DNA of 64,000 nt from Liolophura sinensis (Eukaryota; Mollusca; Polyplacophora; Chitonida; Chitonidae). Below, piece after piece: positions 48,051 through 60,315 of this stretch (position 1 is the stretch's first letter; every line of letters begins with the position of its first letter). The position numbers and the translations under genes are program-made. The stretch is from the NCBI RefSeq assembly GCF_032854445.1, contig NC_088299.1:12829608-12893607 (forward strand). The letters are read 5' to 3'. The notes below the pieces were generated by a model. That model was not told where the DNA came from and did not search any database. It saw only the letters and a list, made by a program, of their open reading frames with translations.

Positions 48051-49294
48051 GAGCAGCAAAAACAGCGTGATTGTTGGTAAATGGATTACATGTACAACTG
48101 GTGACACCTGGCCTCTTGTCAATTTACCGCAGTTAGGGTTTTGTACCAGCTGTTCATGTAAATGCTTAAAATGCAGCAACACAGAATCTCTTAGCTTGAG
48201 CAGGATTATCTGAAAAGTGTCATTTCCTGAAAAATGCTTTGAATTTTACTACAATGCTAAATATTTGACTTTATCCACAAGACCATCTGACATGACGGCT
48301 GGGACATTTGAAGCAAGGGTTCACAGTGGGCGATGCTAGAACAACAAGAAGGCGTGAAATTGTATGCATAAGAAACCAGGCGACTGTCGTTACTGAACAC
48401 CACAACTTGGTCCTTACTTCCGCTGTCTTGTTTGCGAATTTTCCAAAGTTAACTCTGAAAGAAGACAGCGTATGGAACCAAAAAATATGGAACCAAAATG
48501 GCTAAACAATGCACGCTATGTATATAGTTTCACACAGCTTCAGTCAAACAAATATGGCTGTTTCCCAGTGATATTTAGCACATTTATCCCCTTAAAACGC
48601 TCATAACTGTCCATTAGATGAACTGAACATTTTGGTAACTATCACACAAATAAAGCAAAGTGAATTTAAAAGATACTTGCTGCGGGTTACATTTATTACG
48701 GTTTGTTTTACAATAAGCGTTTCTAACACTCTGGAAATAAGTTTCAAATGATTTGTAGGAACTGTAGCCGTTAACGAGACTGACAGGGCAATGTCACCGT
48801 TTACTCAAGGGTCAGAATCATCATGTTCCACTATTCAAGGAAATTCGAGTTTCGACGTAAGAGACCAATCTATACCGTCATTATGTTTGTAGCAGTCACA
48901 AGATACGATCATGTGTCGTTAACTACGCATAAACCACATTTAACATTAGAGAAAATGCTCCGCACAACCATTTTAATGTTTTAGCTGCCCTATCTTTATG
49001 TCCCCGTTGCGTAATGACCTAGGAGTCTCCTGGGCCCCGTGTATGCTATTGTCCATTTCCATTAATAAATCAAAAAAACTGAAAAATTATAGACTTGGCT
49101 CCGGACTGCGATTTTGAATACTAATCGTTTTGACACAGTATCAGCGATGTTTCCTTTATGTTGCTCTGCTATGTGCAATGCAGATTCTACAAATCAACAC
49201 TTCAAATGTGTAGAAATCGGCATCTGATGACTTCATGCTACACGAAAAGCTCAATATAGGTGTTTCTTTTGTAAAAACTTCCCATTCTCAACTT
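48051..49294. other. Non-coding stretch, nothing recognised
   Basis: A 65-codon frame at 48,308-48,505 has no recognisable feature. No repeats were recognised. Confidence 0.4.
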
Positions 49295-49536
49295 GCGGGT
49301 TGGCTGAACCGTCGCACTCTCCGGAACCGATCCGTCATTGACCAATGGGATTGTGTGTTCGAACCCTCCTACGTCTCGTTAGGTGCGGCTGTAAGTACGA
49401 ATATTTGTCACATACCTGCATGGTTTTGTCAGAACACCGTCCGATTTTCTACAGCAAAAAATCTGAAATCCGTTGAACAAGTGAAAAATTCTTGAATACG
49501 GCGTTAAATATCACTCAGACAAATAAATAAATAAAT
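49295..49536 (+). mobile_element. SINE, head type D with tail type 2
   Basis: The tRNA-like head has GCGGGTTGGCTGAACCGTCG and a clear B box, TGTGTTCGAACCC, at about 49,350-49,362. The body runs through CACATACCTGCATGG and AACACCGTCCGATTTTC. The tail is GTGAAAAATTCTTGAATACG, GCGTTAAATATCACTCAGAC and (AAAT)n. The tail is homologous to that of the head-C SINE although the heads differ. The 86-codon frame across it is SINE sequence. Confidence 0.85.
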
Positions 49537-52500
49537 CGTTGTATAATTGTATCTCAGCGTATGAGTGAATACATCATTGTATTCTACATTTCCAATAGCC
49601 AAGTCCAATGCAGTCTACAGTCTGTTGAGCACTGGCTCAAATTAACGATTGGTGTTTAGATATCTGTTCACAGCTATATTCAAAATTATTAAATTCAGAC
49701 ATTTTGGCTCTGGGCTTTTGAATACTGGAAAGAGAGAAAGGCCTGGGTGAAAGCGGTCGTGTCGGGCTTTCTTATAGCGCCGCAAACGAGATACATGTAT
49801 GGTACTGCGAACTGGATTTAATCATGATCTTAAGTCAGATGACAAGCCGACATACAAAAACGCAGAAATGCCATAAGTCGTAGAACTGCACACGTGCTAT
49901 CACGTTCTAACATTTTTGCATCTGACCTAAAATTGTCATGATGTACATTTAGCACCTGGCAAACTAAGACGTGTCATTTATCATTTTCAATTGACATTGT
50001 GCGTATCTGAGCATGGTAAATGTTGTTGGTAACGAAGCACATTAGTAAAATTCCCGAATATCTAGACTGATGTAATTCCGGATATGTTTCCACCTGTCTG
50101 TGAAGACCCCGGAGGCCGGAGTAGTGTGGGAAAAAACACCTGCTTAGTCGCTATTACGGAGGTTACTGACGAGCTGAAATAGATTAACTACCCCCCCCCC
50201 CCCCCCCCCATTTCTTCTGGTCTGCCTCAAGACAAACAGGGGGATAGCCTAATTACTTCTCCCCAGCTCCTCTATAAGTCTGTCCAAACAGCAGAGGAGA
50301 GTTTTCCAGTGAAAATTAATTGGACTTTTAGTTTTAACTAAACACATGGGATGATTACATGCATATAAACGAATGTTGAAACATCTTGGATAGTTGTATA
50401 AAGACTGATTGTAAATAAACTAATTAAGCATATATATATATGTAAACCAATACCATTTTTCGATCTAAGGTTAGGTTTCTCCCATGGTTAAATAAACAAC
50501 TGCCATATTGTCTGATTGAAGTACATCTGTCAAGTTTATGGAGAGATTACCTGGAGTAAACCATCGCCATTGGACAAATACATTGGAAACTTTTATGGAA
50601 AAGTTTGAAATGTTTCAGGTTCTCCCAACAAAGGTAAGAGATAAGTGTTTCACCTGAGTGCCACCGAAGAGTCTAGTGAATAAAAGCGTTTGGCCATAAG
50701 ACGGCTACATGGAGAATGGCCAATGTCAGTGCATGAAGGACCGCGACTCCAGTCCAACTGTTTCTTTTTTTAGTAATTGGCAGTCGGTATTTGGCTGCAT
50801 GCCGATAAGTAATAAAAATCACGATGTAAGCGTAACTGCCCTTGCTATTGTCTGAGCAGAAGAGTTGTGTTTGACCGGGAATGGAGACTAAGTACGGCCT
50901 AATGCGAACCAGGAAATCCATTTGAGTGAAATTTCCGTTGTTATAGTGATCGAGTCGGAGTCCTTCTGCTCTGCGACAAATACCCAGTGGTCAAGTATGC
51001 TGATCGATAGACGACCGGGTCCCTGTTTCGACAGCCACAATCTACTTCACGACTGACCGGGTTTCGGTAAAATCATGTTTCCACGCAAGCCGCCCTATTG
51101 TCGGATGCGACTCAAGACTTCGGCTACATAATAGCGTTACAGGGGCCGTCTCGCTATCGATGCCATGATTCTCAGATGGGTTTGCTGTTATTACCATAAG
51201 TCGGAAATTAGAGGTTGGGAAATGCTGATTAGCTCATGATAGAGCCCCCTGCCTCCAAATCGGAAGGCAATAACGAAGGAGGAAAAGCCGTCCATCCATG
51301 ATTCCATACCAAAGAGCTTTTTTCCCTCTAAGAAAATATTTTCCGAGAAAGCGTACCGAATGAAAGCTGTTCCGGTTGAAAAAAACAGTCTGTATAGACT
51401 CCGTTTTGCCTTTTAGGGATTTCATCACCGAAGTGACTTATTCAAGTTTAACAGACTTAATGGCTGATTAATTGTATCGTCAAACATCGATTTGAGCTTA
51501 CGTCATTAATTCGTCACCATGTAATATGTCCACTGCTACAAGAAATGGAAAGACAGTAGGTAATGAAGAAGTGCTTCAAATGGAACTAACGTTCATATAA
51601 ACTCTTTTTCCCATACGATTAAACCATAGTCAAGATGGTTAAAAAACAAATGAACAGTTCCCATAATTGAAGTTTAATTTGAGCCCATAGAGCACGTCAG
51701 TAGCTGATGCCACTGACGACGTGCTGCAACACACGTTACGTTTTATAGCAACAGTTCATTTATCCTGACAGGCCTTTCGTTTTCACCTCTACATTCACCA
51801 AGGTTTTGTTCGTCTTGTCTATATCTCGTTATGAGGTTAGTGGGGAAAGTGGTAGAAGAACCGTTGAACGGTTAAAATACAACGACAGCAGTTCAATGAG
51901 ATAATTTTTACAATGTATTACGGGAGGATTGGCTGACAGTTCACTTGCATCAAATGTATGATGTTGTTTAATAAACTGCGTGTTCGCTTGGATTATTGTC
52001 CACTGGAAGCTTTTTTTATTCTATTCGTAGGACTATTAATTGGATCCTTAGAAGGTAATCTGTGATCTAAAATTTAGGTTTTTTACCTCTGTAACTTGGT
52101 AAAGCGAGGCACGCCGCTCCCCTTCCTTCAATCTAGTCCCTGATGGACATAGGCAGCATCGACATTTCAACAGTTACTTCTGGAAGTTTTAGGTAGAAAT
52201 CTCCACACGTGCCTTACACCGCAGGTCGCGGGTGGTCACGTGAGAGGGCCCGTCTGTACGTCAAGCAATGACTACTCCCTTAACATTTATTGAACCAGAC
52301 AGCAGACGTAAGCGTAGCGCCCTTGAGATTACTTAAATGTGCCCAGTCAGATACTTCTGGGGTGACACAGCTGCTCAGGCCCGGACGATACCATTTCGAT
52401 GGCAATTAAATGAGCGTGGACAAGAGCTATAGACAGAACAAAACATGTGGCGTGTATACTCTTTATGTTAAGTACAAAACACTATCAATTAATGTATACA

Positions 52501-53157
52501 TCACATTAGTGTCAAGTTCCTTTAGTGTCAACATACTCTATCCACATTGCTTCCAATGAATAGAGTTCTATCGAAGTTATAGCAAAAGCTCAGTCAAAAC
52601 TGAAAGGTTTCAATTAATTATTTAACTATATATTTCCTTGCTTAAATGACACTTCTGTCTATTGACTTGTTTAATAAATAACATTAACGTTGTCAAAAGT
52701 TAACTGGGATTATGAAATTCATTGCCAAAATTTAACAATGTCGTAGTAACGGGACAGTAAGAGATTAATGCAGTTACAAATGTCAGAAAGTTAGGAAATC
52801 TTACTGTAGTGTTAATACTACACCTGAGATAGTGTCCTATTCTCCCAATGGATAGGCGAGGAAAAGTTATAAAGGACTATATGGTGCTAAATCATTTAGT
52901 TCTTATGCTTGGTTGTAAAATGCTAAACCTACCGAGAATTTCATACGTGACTGCAGTTTTTTCAAAAGCTGACGGTTGAAGGCTTATATGTGTGCTAACA
53001 TATATTTCCACTGGCTAATTCACCCGTCTGGAAGAGATATTATGTTGTGCGGACGAGATATTATGTTTTCTGGATGTGATATCAAGACACCCTGAAGACA
53101 CCCTCCTTCGGGCAAGACATTTTTTTCTAGTTTCACTGCCCCGCTACGGCTTTGAAC
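49537..53157. other. Long non-coding stretch with a C-run
   Basis: A homopolymer C-run of about 19 bases lies near 50,192-50,210. No exon, tandem repeat or transposon was recognised over 3.6 kb. 50.1-51.4 and 52.0-52.4 kb are of higher complexity and could be conserved regulatory DNA, but nothing in the sequence proves it. Confidence 0.35.
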
Positions 53158-53175
53158 ATCAATCATATATACAAA

Positions 53176-53441
53176 GGGGTCTTCCGTGGCTCAGTTGATT
53201 AGCGCGCTAGCGCAGCGAAATGACTCAGGAGTCTCTCACCAATGCGGTCGCTGTGAGTTCGAGTCCAGCTCATGCTGGCTTCCTCTCCGGCCGTACGTGG
53301 GAATGTCTGTCAACAACCTGCGGATGGTCGTGGGTTTCGCCCGGGCTGTGCCCGGTTTCCACCCACCATAATGCTGGCCGCCGTCGTATAAGTGAAATAT
53401 CCTTGAGTACGGCGTAAAACACCAATCACATAAATACATAA
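53176..53441 (+). mobile_element. Full-length SINE, head type C with tail type 2, with TSD
   Basis: The 266-bp element is flanked by an 18-bp target duplication with one mismatch (ATCAATCATATATACAAA at 53,158-53,175 and ATCAATCATATACACAAA at 53,442-53,459). The head has TCCGTGGCTCAGTTGATTAG (A box) and GTGAGTTCGAGTCC (B box). The body is rich in CGG and GGTCGTGGG words. The tail is CGTCGTATAAGTGAAATATC, TTGAGTACGGCGTAAAAC and ACCAATCACATAAATAC. It is the reference copy for the many fragments in the window. Confidence 0.95.
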
Positions 53442-53459
53442 ATCAATCATATACACAAA

Positions 53460-55807
53460 AGTACATGACCGATTACAAAGAAGGTATAAGAAACACTGAT
53501 TAGAGAACCTTTTGCCAAACATTCAATCTATAGCCCGTGTACAATACTGGCTCGAGAACCGTTCATAAACATCCTTCAGTCATAAACACGCTGGTAACTG
53601 CTCCAACAAAACATTAAAAAAATTGGCTATATTTGTGTATTACAAGGAGAACATGAAAGTTAATCACCTTTCCTTTAGTATATAAATTCACCTGTATATT
53701 TAAATGTGGTGATCTATGCCCACCAGTGTCTTATTTACTCTGGATTGGCTGTGCAAACTTTCCCCATTTCATTGTTTTCCCTTTATTTTATATCCAAAGG
53801 CAACAGTCATCTTTCCCTGCGGGTAATCATTACCGGCCAAATTAGTCACAAGAAAAGCATATCAACTGTTGTCATCTCATGAGCCAACTGGCTTTGCGCA
53901 GTCCGGATAATTGTCGCATTCTGCTTTATGGTTCCCATTGACTAGCTTGTGATCCTCATCGGCTTATAACACCCCACACAGCCCAGGTGGTTTCCACATA
54001 AAACGAGCGGCTTCTCCAAGGGTTTATTTGAGCGAAATGCGCAGTAAATCACGGGAGTCGACTCTTAATTGATTTTCTCGACACTTTGGGATCAGAAGAA
54101 GCTTTGAAAGTGCCTTTAATTTTTCTCTAGCTCGTTTAGAAAATTCGGACTGCCAGTCTAGCCACAGTCTGTTTCCACCCATTCAACACTCGCTAATGCG
54201 GATATCACAGAAACCAACAAAACTCAATCCACGATTAATAATCGAGTTTGAGATAACAATTCTCAGGCTAGAGGTAGATCGTTAGTGATTTCCTTAAACA
54301 CAAATGCGGGCAAATAACAGTATTTATGTGTTCAGTTCGATATTTTCTTGCCAAAAGCGATGAAACTGGAGAAAAGCGCATCTAGAATTGCTTTTCTCAA
54401 GACTGCCATTCTAGAAAGTAACTGCTTGTGTTCATTAAGCGCTACGTGTTGTGAAAAAGACCTGACCTGTACAGCCACATGCACATTCTCTCTTTTTACA
54501 TCTTACTAGCAAAAAGAAACTGCAATATCACCACTGCGATATTTGGTGAAGACCAGAGTTAAGGAATCAGTGCGACATTGTTGAGAAATACCAATGAGAT
54601 TCTCGGGATATTTCATCGAGAAACTGGTGTAAATTTCGATTTCTCACGTTGAAATCTTGCTTTACTTAGATTACATGTCCTCTTCGAAAAATTTTCCATT
54701 AAATTTACACCTTTTCTAAATTAGTGGCTAGGAACGGCACTCCGTTGTGTAAATGTACCTCATGAATCTCCAATAAAGTTCCCTTTGTACATGGAATCTC
54801 ATCTTACTTTCGTGCCAGTCTGGCGCTTTGGTCCGAGCCTCATAGTCGATGTTGGGTCATATAAAGAACTTACCTTTCTACCCCTTTTTTCCGTGAATTG
54901 GCGCCTTTTTAAGGGAAGTTAAAATTAAAAAGTAAAAAAGTTTCTGAAACCACGTTCTAGTTTCCGTCAGCAATCCTGCAGGTGTCCTCTTAATTTACTA
55001 ACCATGATTAGACTGGGTCAAGGACAACGGTTAGCAGGGGTTTTTTGGGGGGGGGGGGGGGTTTACCATTCTAGCTACATTACGAATCATTATAACCAGA
55101 TTATTAAAAAAGCCAAGCTCGTCGCGTCATTACATCCAGATTTGACATAGACACTAGAGCAAAGATACAGTTTTTAGACGTGAGACTAGAGGGATATCCG
55201 TATTTCGGCGGAATCTGGTTGTAACCAAAGGCTATTCAAATGCAGGATGTTATTCTTGTTTCTGGTTTAGAGACACTTTACTGTTCAGACACAATTGCTT
55301 CACCCGGATTCCATAGTTCACAGATTAGACGACCAAATTCTATATATTTTATTCAGACGTTCGAGTAAATTAAAACAAAATTACACAACTGGGTTGCCGC
55401 AGGTGGTGAATTGGACTTCAAAGGCCCGCAAGAAACGGTCCTATTTTTATCACGGTCGTACAGCTGGTGCTAACATAAATGGTGGGCAATGAAATTAGGA
55501 ATTTCTTTCGAGTAATTCCAAGTATACATTTGAGAAAGGATACGGAAATTGAGAACTTATACTCAGCATGAACCCGAAGACGTATATTTCATTAATAGCT
55601 ATGCGTTATATTGTCAGGTGACACATACTGCATATAACCAAAAAAAACTTAAATCACCTGAAATTAACCATATACGGGAATACATGATGGATGTGTTCCT
55701 ACGTATCTTAGAGTCTCATTGTCATTGTATTTCTTGTGCTGCCTCAATGAAATACTGCGTCAACGACACCAAAAATCATGTCACACAAGGTTTCAAGACT
55801 GGTTGGT
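53460..55807. other. Non-coding stretch with a G-run
   Basis: A G-run of about 16 bases lies near 55,046-55,061. 53.8-54.9 kb is complex, non-repetitive sequence without an exon I can support. Confidence 0.35.
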
Positions 55808-56150
55808 TTGACCATGCATGCGTGTTTGAGGGTTGCATTTGCGAGGTGGCCACTTTTATCAATTGGTTATCGCCGTTTCGACCATGCGTGTTTGATGTTT
55901 TCACTTGCGACGTCAGCTCCATTGCGGGTTGTTCACAACTGTTCACCTCTGTTGACCATACGTGTTTGTGGGTTTCACTTGCGCTGTCAGCACCATTGCC
56001 GGATGATCACCTCTGTTTTGACCATGCGTGTTTGGGGATTTCACGTTCGAAGCCATCGCCATTGCGGTTGTTCAACGTGGTTTTAACCACGCGTCATTGA
56101 GGGTTTCACTGCGATGTCACCACCTTTGCTGATTGTTCATCGCAGTGTAG
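55808..56150 (+). repeat. Degenerate tandem repeat, unit 65-74 bp, five copies
   Basis: ACCATGCGTGTTTG-like words recur at about 55,811, 55,881, 55,955, 56,021 and 56,086. Each is followed by TTTCACTTGCG-, GTCAGC-CCATTGC- and GTTCA-like words. Two overlapping plus-strand frames (183 and 102 codons) cross it with FDHAC-type repeats. The unequal unit lengths shift frame between copies, so I do not call a protein. Confidence 0.8.
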
Positions 56151-56811
56151 CCGTGGTTTATTTGAAGTTTGATTGTTTCTAGCCATTTTTCTCCGGGCAA
56201 ATCGCATTTTTGTTTTACTACTTAAAGATGGTATATCCCAGGCATTTACACTCTGATGCTGATGTTCTCGTTATCAGTTCCAATTAGAGGATTCCGAAGC
56301 ATCCCTTTGAGAAGTGCAATATGTGTAATCTTATATTATATGGCCTGCGAAACACAGACACTTCACTGTTCATTTAAACAGGCCGCGATTTCATGTTGTG
56401 TATCGACAGATCGTGTTGTTTCTGTTGTTCAAAACGATAATGAATTGTCAGCAGTGTCACTAGATATGTTCGCCTCTTAACTCCTTGACTCTCAGTTCCA
56501 CCACGAAGGATTCCACATTCGATTTTCGATTTTAATTCACCTTAACATCACCCTCTCTGCTGGCCTCGGTTTATTTAAGTTTTCCCAAGGGCCTCGTCCA
56601 TTTTCTGACAAAGCCTATAACTGACCGCTCTATTGCCGGCGGACGGCTATCTTGCCACCAGACACGTATCCACTGATGAGATCAATCAGTCCCAGCCTAC
56701 CTATGCAATTAAATAATGCTCTCTTTTTTATCAGGGACGCCTGAATAACAGGAACAACTGACGGTTGTTATGCCGCTTTAGATTCTATTTCCTATAAACT
56801 GCACACAACTA
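56151..56811. other. Non-coding stretch, nothing recognised
   Basis: No credible exon and no repeat family. Confidence 0.4.
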
Positions 56812-56930
56812 AAGTTTATTTGACTGGTGTTTTACGCCGTATTCAAGAATATTTCACTTATACGACGGCGGCCAGCATTAGGTGGGAGGAAACCGGGTAG
56901 AGCCCGGAGGAAACCCACGACCACAGCTGA
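56812..56930 (-). mobile_element. SINE 3' fragment (tail type 2)
   Basis: Contains TTGACTGGTGTTTTACGCCG, TATTCAAGAATATTTCACTT, ATACGACGGCGGCCAGCATT and GGTGGGAGGAAACCGGGTAG. A second, much weaker tail-like segment lies at about 57,068-57,145. Confidence 0.85.
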
Positions 56931-57435
56931 AGTGTCGCATCATTTATCAGGGCGTTGAGTGACTACAGGGATTGGCAGGCAGTTAACCAATCCTTACAGG
57001 TAGCTTTATTACGCAACGATTTGATGCTGTCGTACTCACGGTCTTAAAAGTGTTAAGTTGCCGACCTGATGTTTATTGATTGGTGTTTGCCTCCGTGTTA
57101 GGAAAACCTTTATACGACGCCGTTCTTGTGGCTGAAGAAAAACCGCGTCCTAGGTAAACAGCCGCCCTTCACGATGAATCTGATAAATTTCCTATCATAA
57201 AGCCGCAGCTAAATCAATGTTTAATCCCTCAACGTCCGCTTCAGCAGGAACAGTGATTTACCTGAATGCAACGGACGGGACGGATCAATAATAGCAAGGT
57301 CAGTTCCTAAAACAAAGTTCCATACTAACCACCAAGGAAGTGTATAAAGTATGAAATTAGGACGAGCCCATATAAAGAAGGACAAGTGATAATGATGTTG
57401 GAAAGACGCTAGGGATGCTCTAGGCGAACAAATGA

Positions 57436-57765
57436 GTGAGTGAGTGAGTGCTTGGGGTTTAACGTCGTACTCAACAATTTTTCAGTCATATGACGACGAA
57501 GGAATCATTAGGGTGCATGTACGTGTAATGTGCCTCCTTGTTGCAGGACGGATTTCCACCGCTCTTTTATCTAGTGCTGCTTCACTGAGACGACTTACCG
57601 AAGGCAAGTAAGCCGCCCCGCCCGAGCCATTATACTGATACGGGTCAACCAGTGGTAGCACTATCCCCTTCATGCTGAACGCCAAGCGAGGAAGTTACAA
57701 CTTCCTCTTTTAAAGTCTTAGGTGTGACTCGATCAAGGACTGATCCTGGATCTACCGGTCCCGAT
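57436..57765 (-). mobile_element. 5'-truncated SINE, head type A with tail type 1, with TSD
   Basis: The minus-strand insertion is flanked by GAACAAATGA (57,426-57,435) and GAACGAATGA (57,766-57,775). The body is nearly identical to the copy at 27.9 kb. The element stops inside the tRNA-like head after GGATCTACCGGTCCCG, so the A box is missing and the copy cannot be transcribed from its own promoter. 5' truncation with a target duplication is the mark of LINE-type insertion. The 67-codon frame within is SINE sequence. Confidence 0.93.
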
Positions 57766-57775
57766 GAACGAATGA

Positions 57776-59889
57776 AACCAGTTTGAAAATTTTGCACCAT
57801 TCTCGTTTATAACTTGTCGATGATCAAAGAATGGACATGGTAATACACTGACACGTGTAACATTGATCGAAGATACCTATCCCAAGCAAAATTATAACAC
57901 ATCTGGTAAATGAGACTTTGTTTCCATCTTTATTTTGATTTCAGCATGTGTGTCTTCACATGTCAGAAACTGGCTTCGAATTAAACCCCATCAGTCCCTT
58001 ATACACAAGAAATTTCGAATGTAAATCACTTATCCAAATTCATACCCGTTTACTTATTTCACTCCACGAAAAGTCAAATGAACAGGAAATATGTCACAGT
58101 GAATCCCAAGTGGTGTATATGTCATTCTCACCTTATCTTTGTTACATACAGTTTCCAGTACGTCTCAGTTTGCATCAGTGGAATGCGGAACGCAACGAGA
58201 AATGTTATCGGGAGAAGGGATAGTCGGAAAGTGCTCATTTACCATACGTTTTTATACTTAAGAACAAGACATGTGAACTATTCATTTATTTTCCTCTAGT
58301 AACAAGAAAACCGGGGGTCAACTCCTATAGCCGCCTATATTTGTTGAGACTAGATGGAACATCATACATGATGAATTCTTTAAGTTCTTATAGAGAGGCA
58401 AGATTAAAAAGAACTGAAATTGAGAGTTGCCTGTGAAGAAAAGTGCCAGAGATTCTGGACACTATATGCTGTCCTAATTTACTGACAACATAACTATACT
58501 GGAAAATTAAGAAACTTTGAGTGAAGGCTTTTGATGGTATATCCCAGACATACCGGTTTAGCCAACTCTAAAACCATTTAAACCCACGACGCCAGCGGTC
58601 GTCTCTACATACAGATATGTTTATATATACACTGACGTCGACATTGACTCCGAGAAATGATTCCACGTATTTGTTCGCTCAGATAACTCGAAGAACTGAG
58701 AACGCCTAAGCAGTAGACCGGTAAAAACAGTTTGAACGAAATTAGAGACAGGTTCGGAAATTCAAGTCAGTCATATCTCAATTAATTCCGAAACGTCCGA
58801 AAGCTGCATGGACAGGTTAATATTCTCAGGGTAGAAAACACGTTTTTATGAAACAATAGAGACATTGCGTGGGTGTGCTCTGGTCTACTGATTTGAGATC
58901 GACCTTTCCGGGGCAGCTTCTCGTATACTTATCACTGCGCATGTCCCGCTCCGTATGCCCTCTGTAAACTACTGTCACCGCTGGTAAAATTTGTCCAGCA
59001 ATCTTGAACAACGTCAAGGTCACTAGGTAATGAGGAAATGATGCATGATGTCAGGGAAAATAAAAACCCTGCCTCGACATTGCCACTAGTAATTATTGCT
59101 AGGTGTACATTTCCGTTTATCCAAGATATAATCATTTCAGTTTTAACGGACACGAAGCATTTTTGTAGATAAATTAATACAGACCGGTACAACATTATAA
59201 AATCATTAGAGCTGAGACACCGTTAACACGGTCACGTGTATCGCACTGGGTTGAAAGATCAACCTTTCCCAGGGGGTGGGACTGACGTATATGGCCAACT
59301 TATTTACCCTGTGGACGTGCTTGTCAAGGAATACGGCTGTTCCAATAGTCTAGCTTCTATCTAGATTGTTTCTTACGTTTTCCTGATCTTTCACGAAAGG
59401 GTGCTGGTGACAGAGAAAATTTTACTTTACAGCGTGAAATTTAGCTGTCAGTGTTGTATTTCTTTCCTGTAAGTAGTTAAAACACATCCATCTTATAATT
59501 CCAGTCCAGCGATGACCAACATATTGGCAGTTACCATCACTCCATTTATTGTTCACTATTCTGACTAGGCCATGATGATAGGGAAATGATAAGTTGCTAC
59601 TACTTATGCATTTAAATGAACAATCGCAATAAAACCATAAACAGACGAAAGGCTCGATTTCACCGGTGACCATTTTACCTATCTTTTATATTCGCCATTG
59701 CAGAAAGTAGAAATAAAAAATGACGTCATACGTCACATGTTTTCTAAAACCATCTTACATTATATACACACCTCACTAACATGAGTCCCCGAGTACTAAA
59801 AGAGAAGTTTCTAAACGTCAAAAGCACAAAAACAGTACCAAACGAAGTCAAATGAATTTTTAATAAAGTACAGTAAGGTCACGTTAGAA
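57776..59889. other. Non-coding stretch, nothing recognised
   Basis: Short frames at 57,948-58,299 and 58,826-59,195 have no recognisable features. A CRE-like TGACGTCA near 59,721 and an ATTATATACA word near 59,758 precede the open frame at 59,890. Confidence 0.4.
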
Positions 59890-60315
59890 ATGGCATTCTG
59901 CTTGAATATGATAGTATGTCTTTGTGAATTTTCAATGCATACAACTAAATGTACGACTAGATTAACAACTGTCTATGGCACAAAATTTGTATGCTCCACA
60001 GATCTGAAATCTCAATGGAACACAATAATGAAAAGTGACTTGAGCGAAAATCGGAAGAGGAGGAAAAGGAGTTCCTTACGCATGCCAACAAAGTCATTGG
60101 TTAAGTGGTCCTTCTATGCTGAACCAATCTCAAAGATTTGCCACCGCCCAGATAGATTGAGCGGATATATGGCGGCCTACGAAATTCATTTCTTAAATAA
60201 ATGGAGAGAACTCAAAATATACGTCGCTTTACGAAGATTCCTGTGTCGAAGACTCCAAATAGGTTCTGCGGCTGCTACACGATTAACGATCTCACAATGC
60301 AATTCTCTGTCGTAA
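59890..60315 (+). CDS. Uncertain 141-codon open frame
   Basis: This is the longest frame in the 3' half of the window that is not made of repeats. It starts at an ATG and encodes a mildly hydrophobic N-terminus (MAFCLNMIVCLCEF), a basic cluster (RKRRKR, about residues 56-61) and a basic C-terminal half. No domain was recognised. A CRE-like motif and a TATATA word lie 120-170 bases upstream, but both are frequent by chance. In a genome with introns a frame of this length can arise by chance. I list it only as a candidate. Confidence 0.15.
   Translation: MAFCLNMIVCLCEFSMHTTKCTTRLTTVYGTKFVCSTDLKSQWNTIMKSDLSENRKRRKRSSLRMPTKSLVKWSFYAEPISKICHRPDRLSGYMAAYEIHFLNKWRELKIYVALRRFLCRRLQIGSAAATRLTISQCNSLS

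Noticed and set aside
53176-53290. True tRNA genes at the SINE heads (also 22.7, 28.2, 42.0 and 49.3 kb)
   Set aside because: A- and B-box-like words are present, but the cloverleaf is incomplete and each continues into a SINE body and tail.
55549-56100. 183-codon protein with FDHAC repeats
   Set aside because: It follows a degenerate tandem repeat with unit lengths of 65-74 bp that change frame between copies; no domain is visible.
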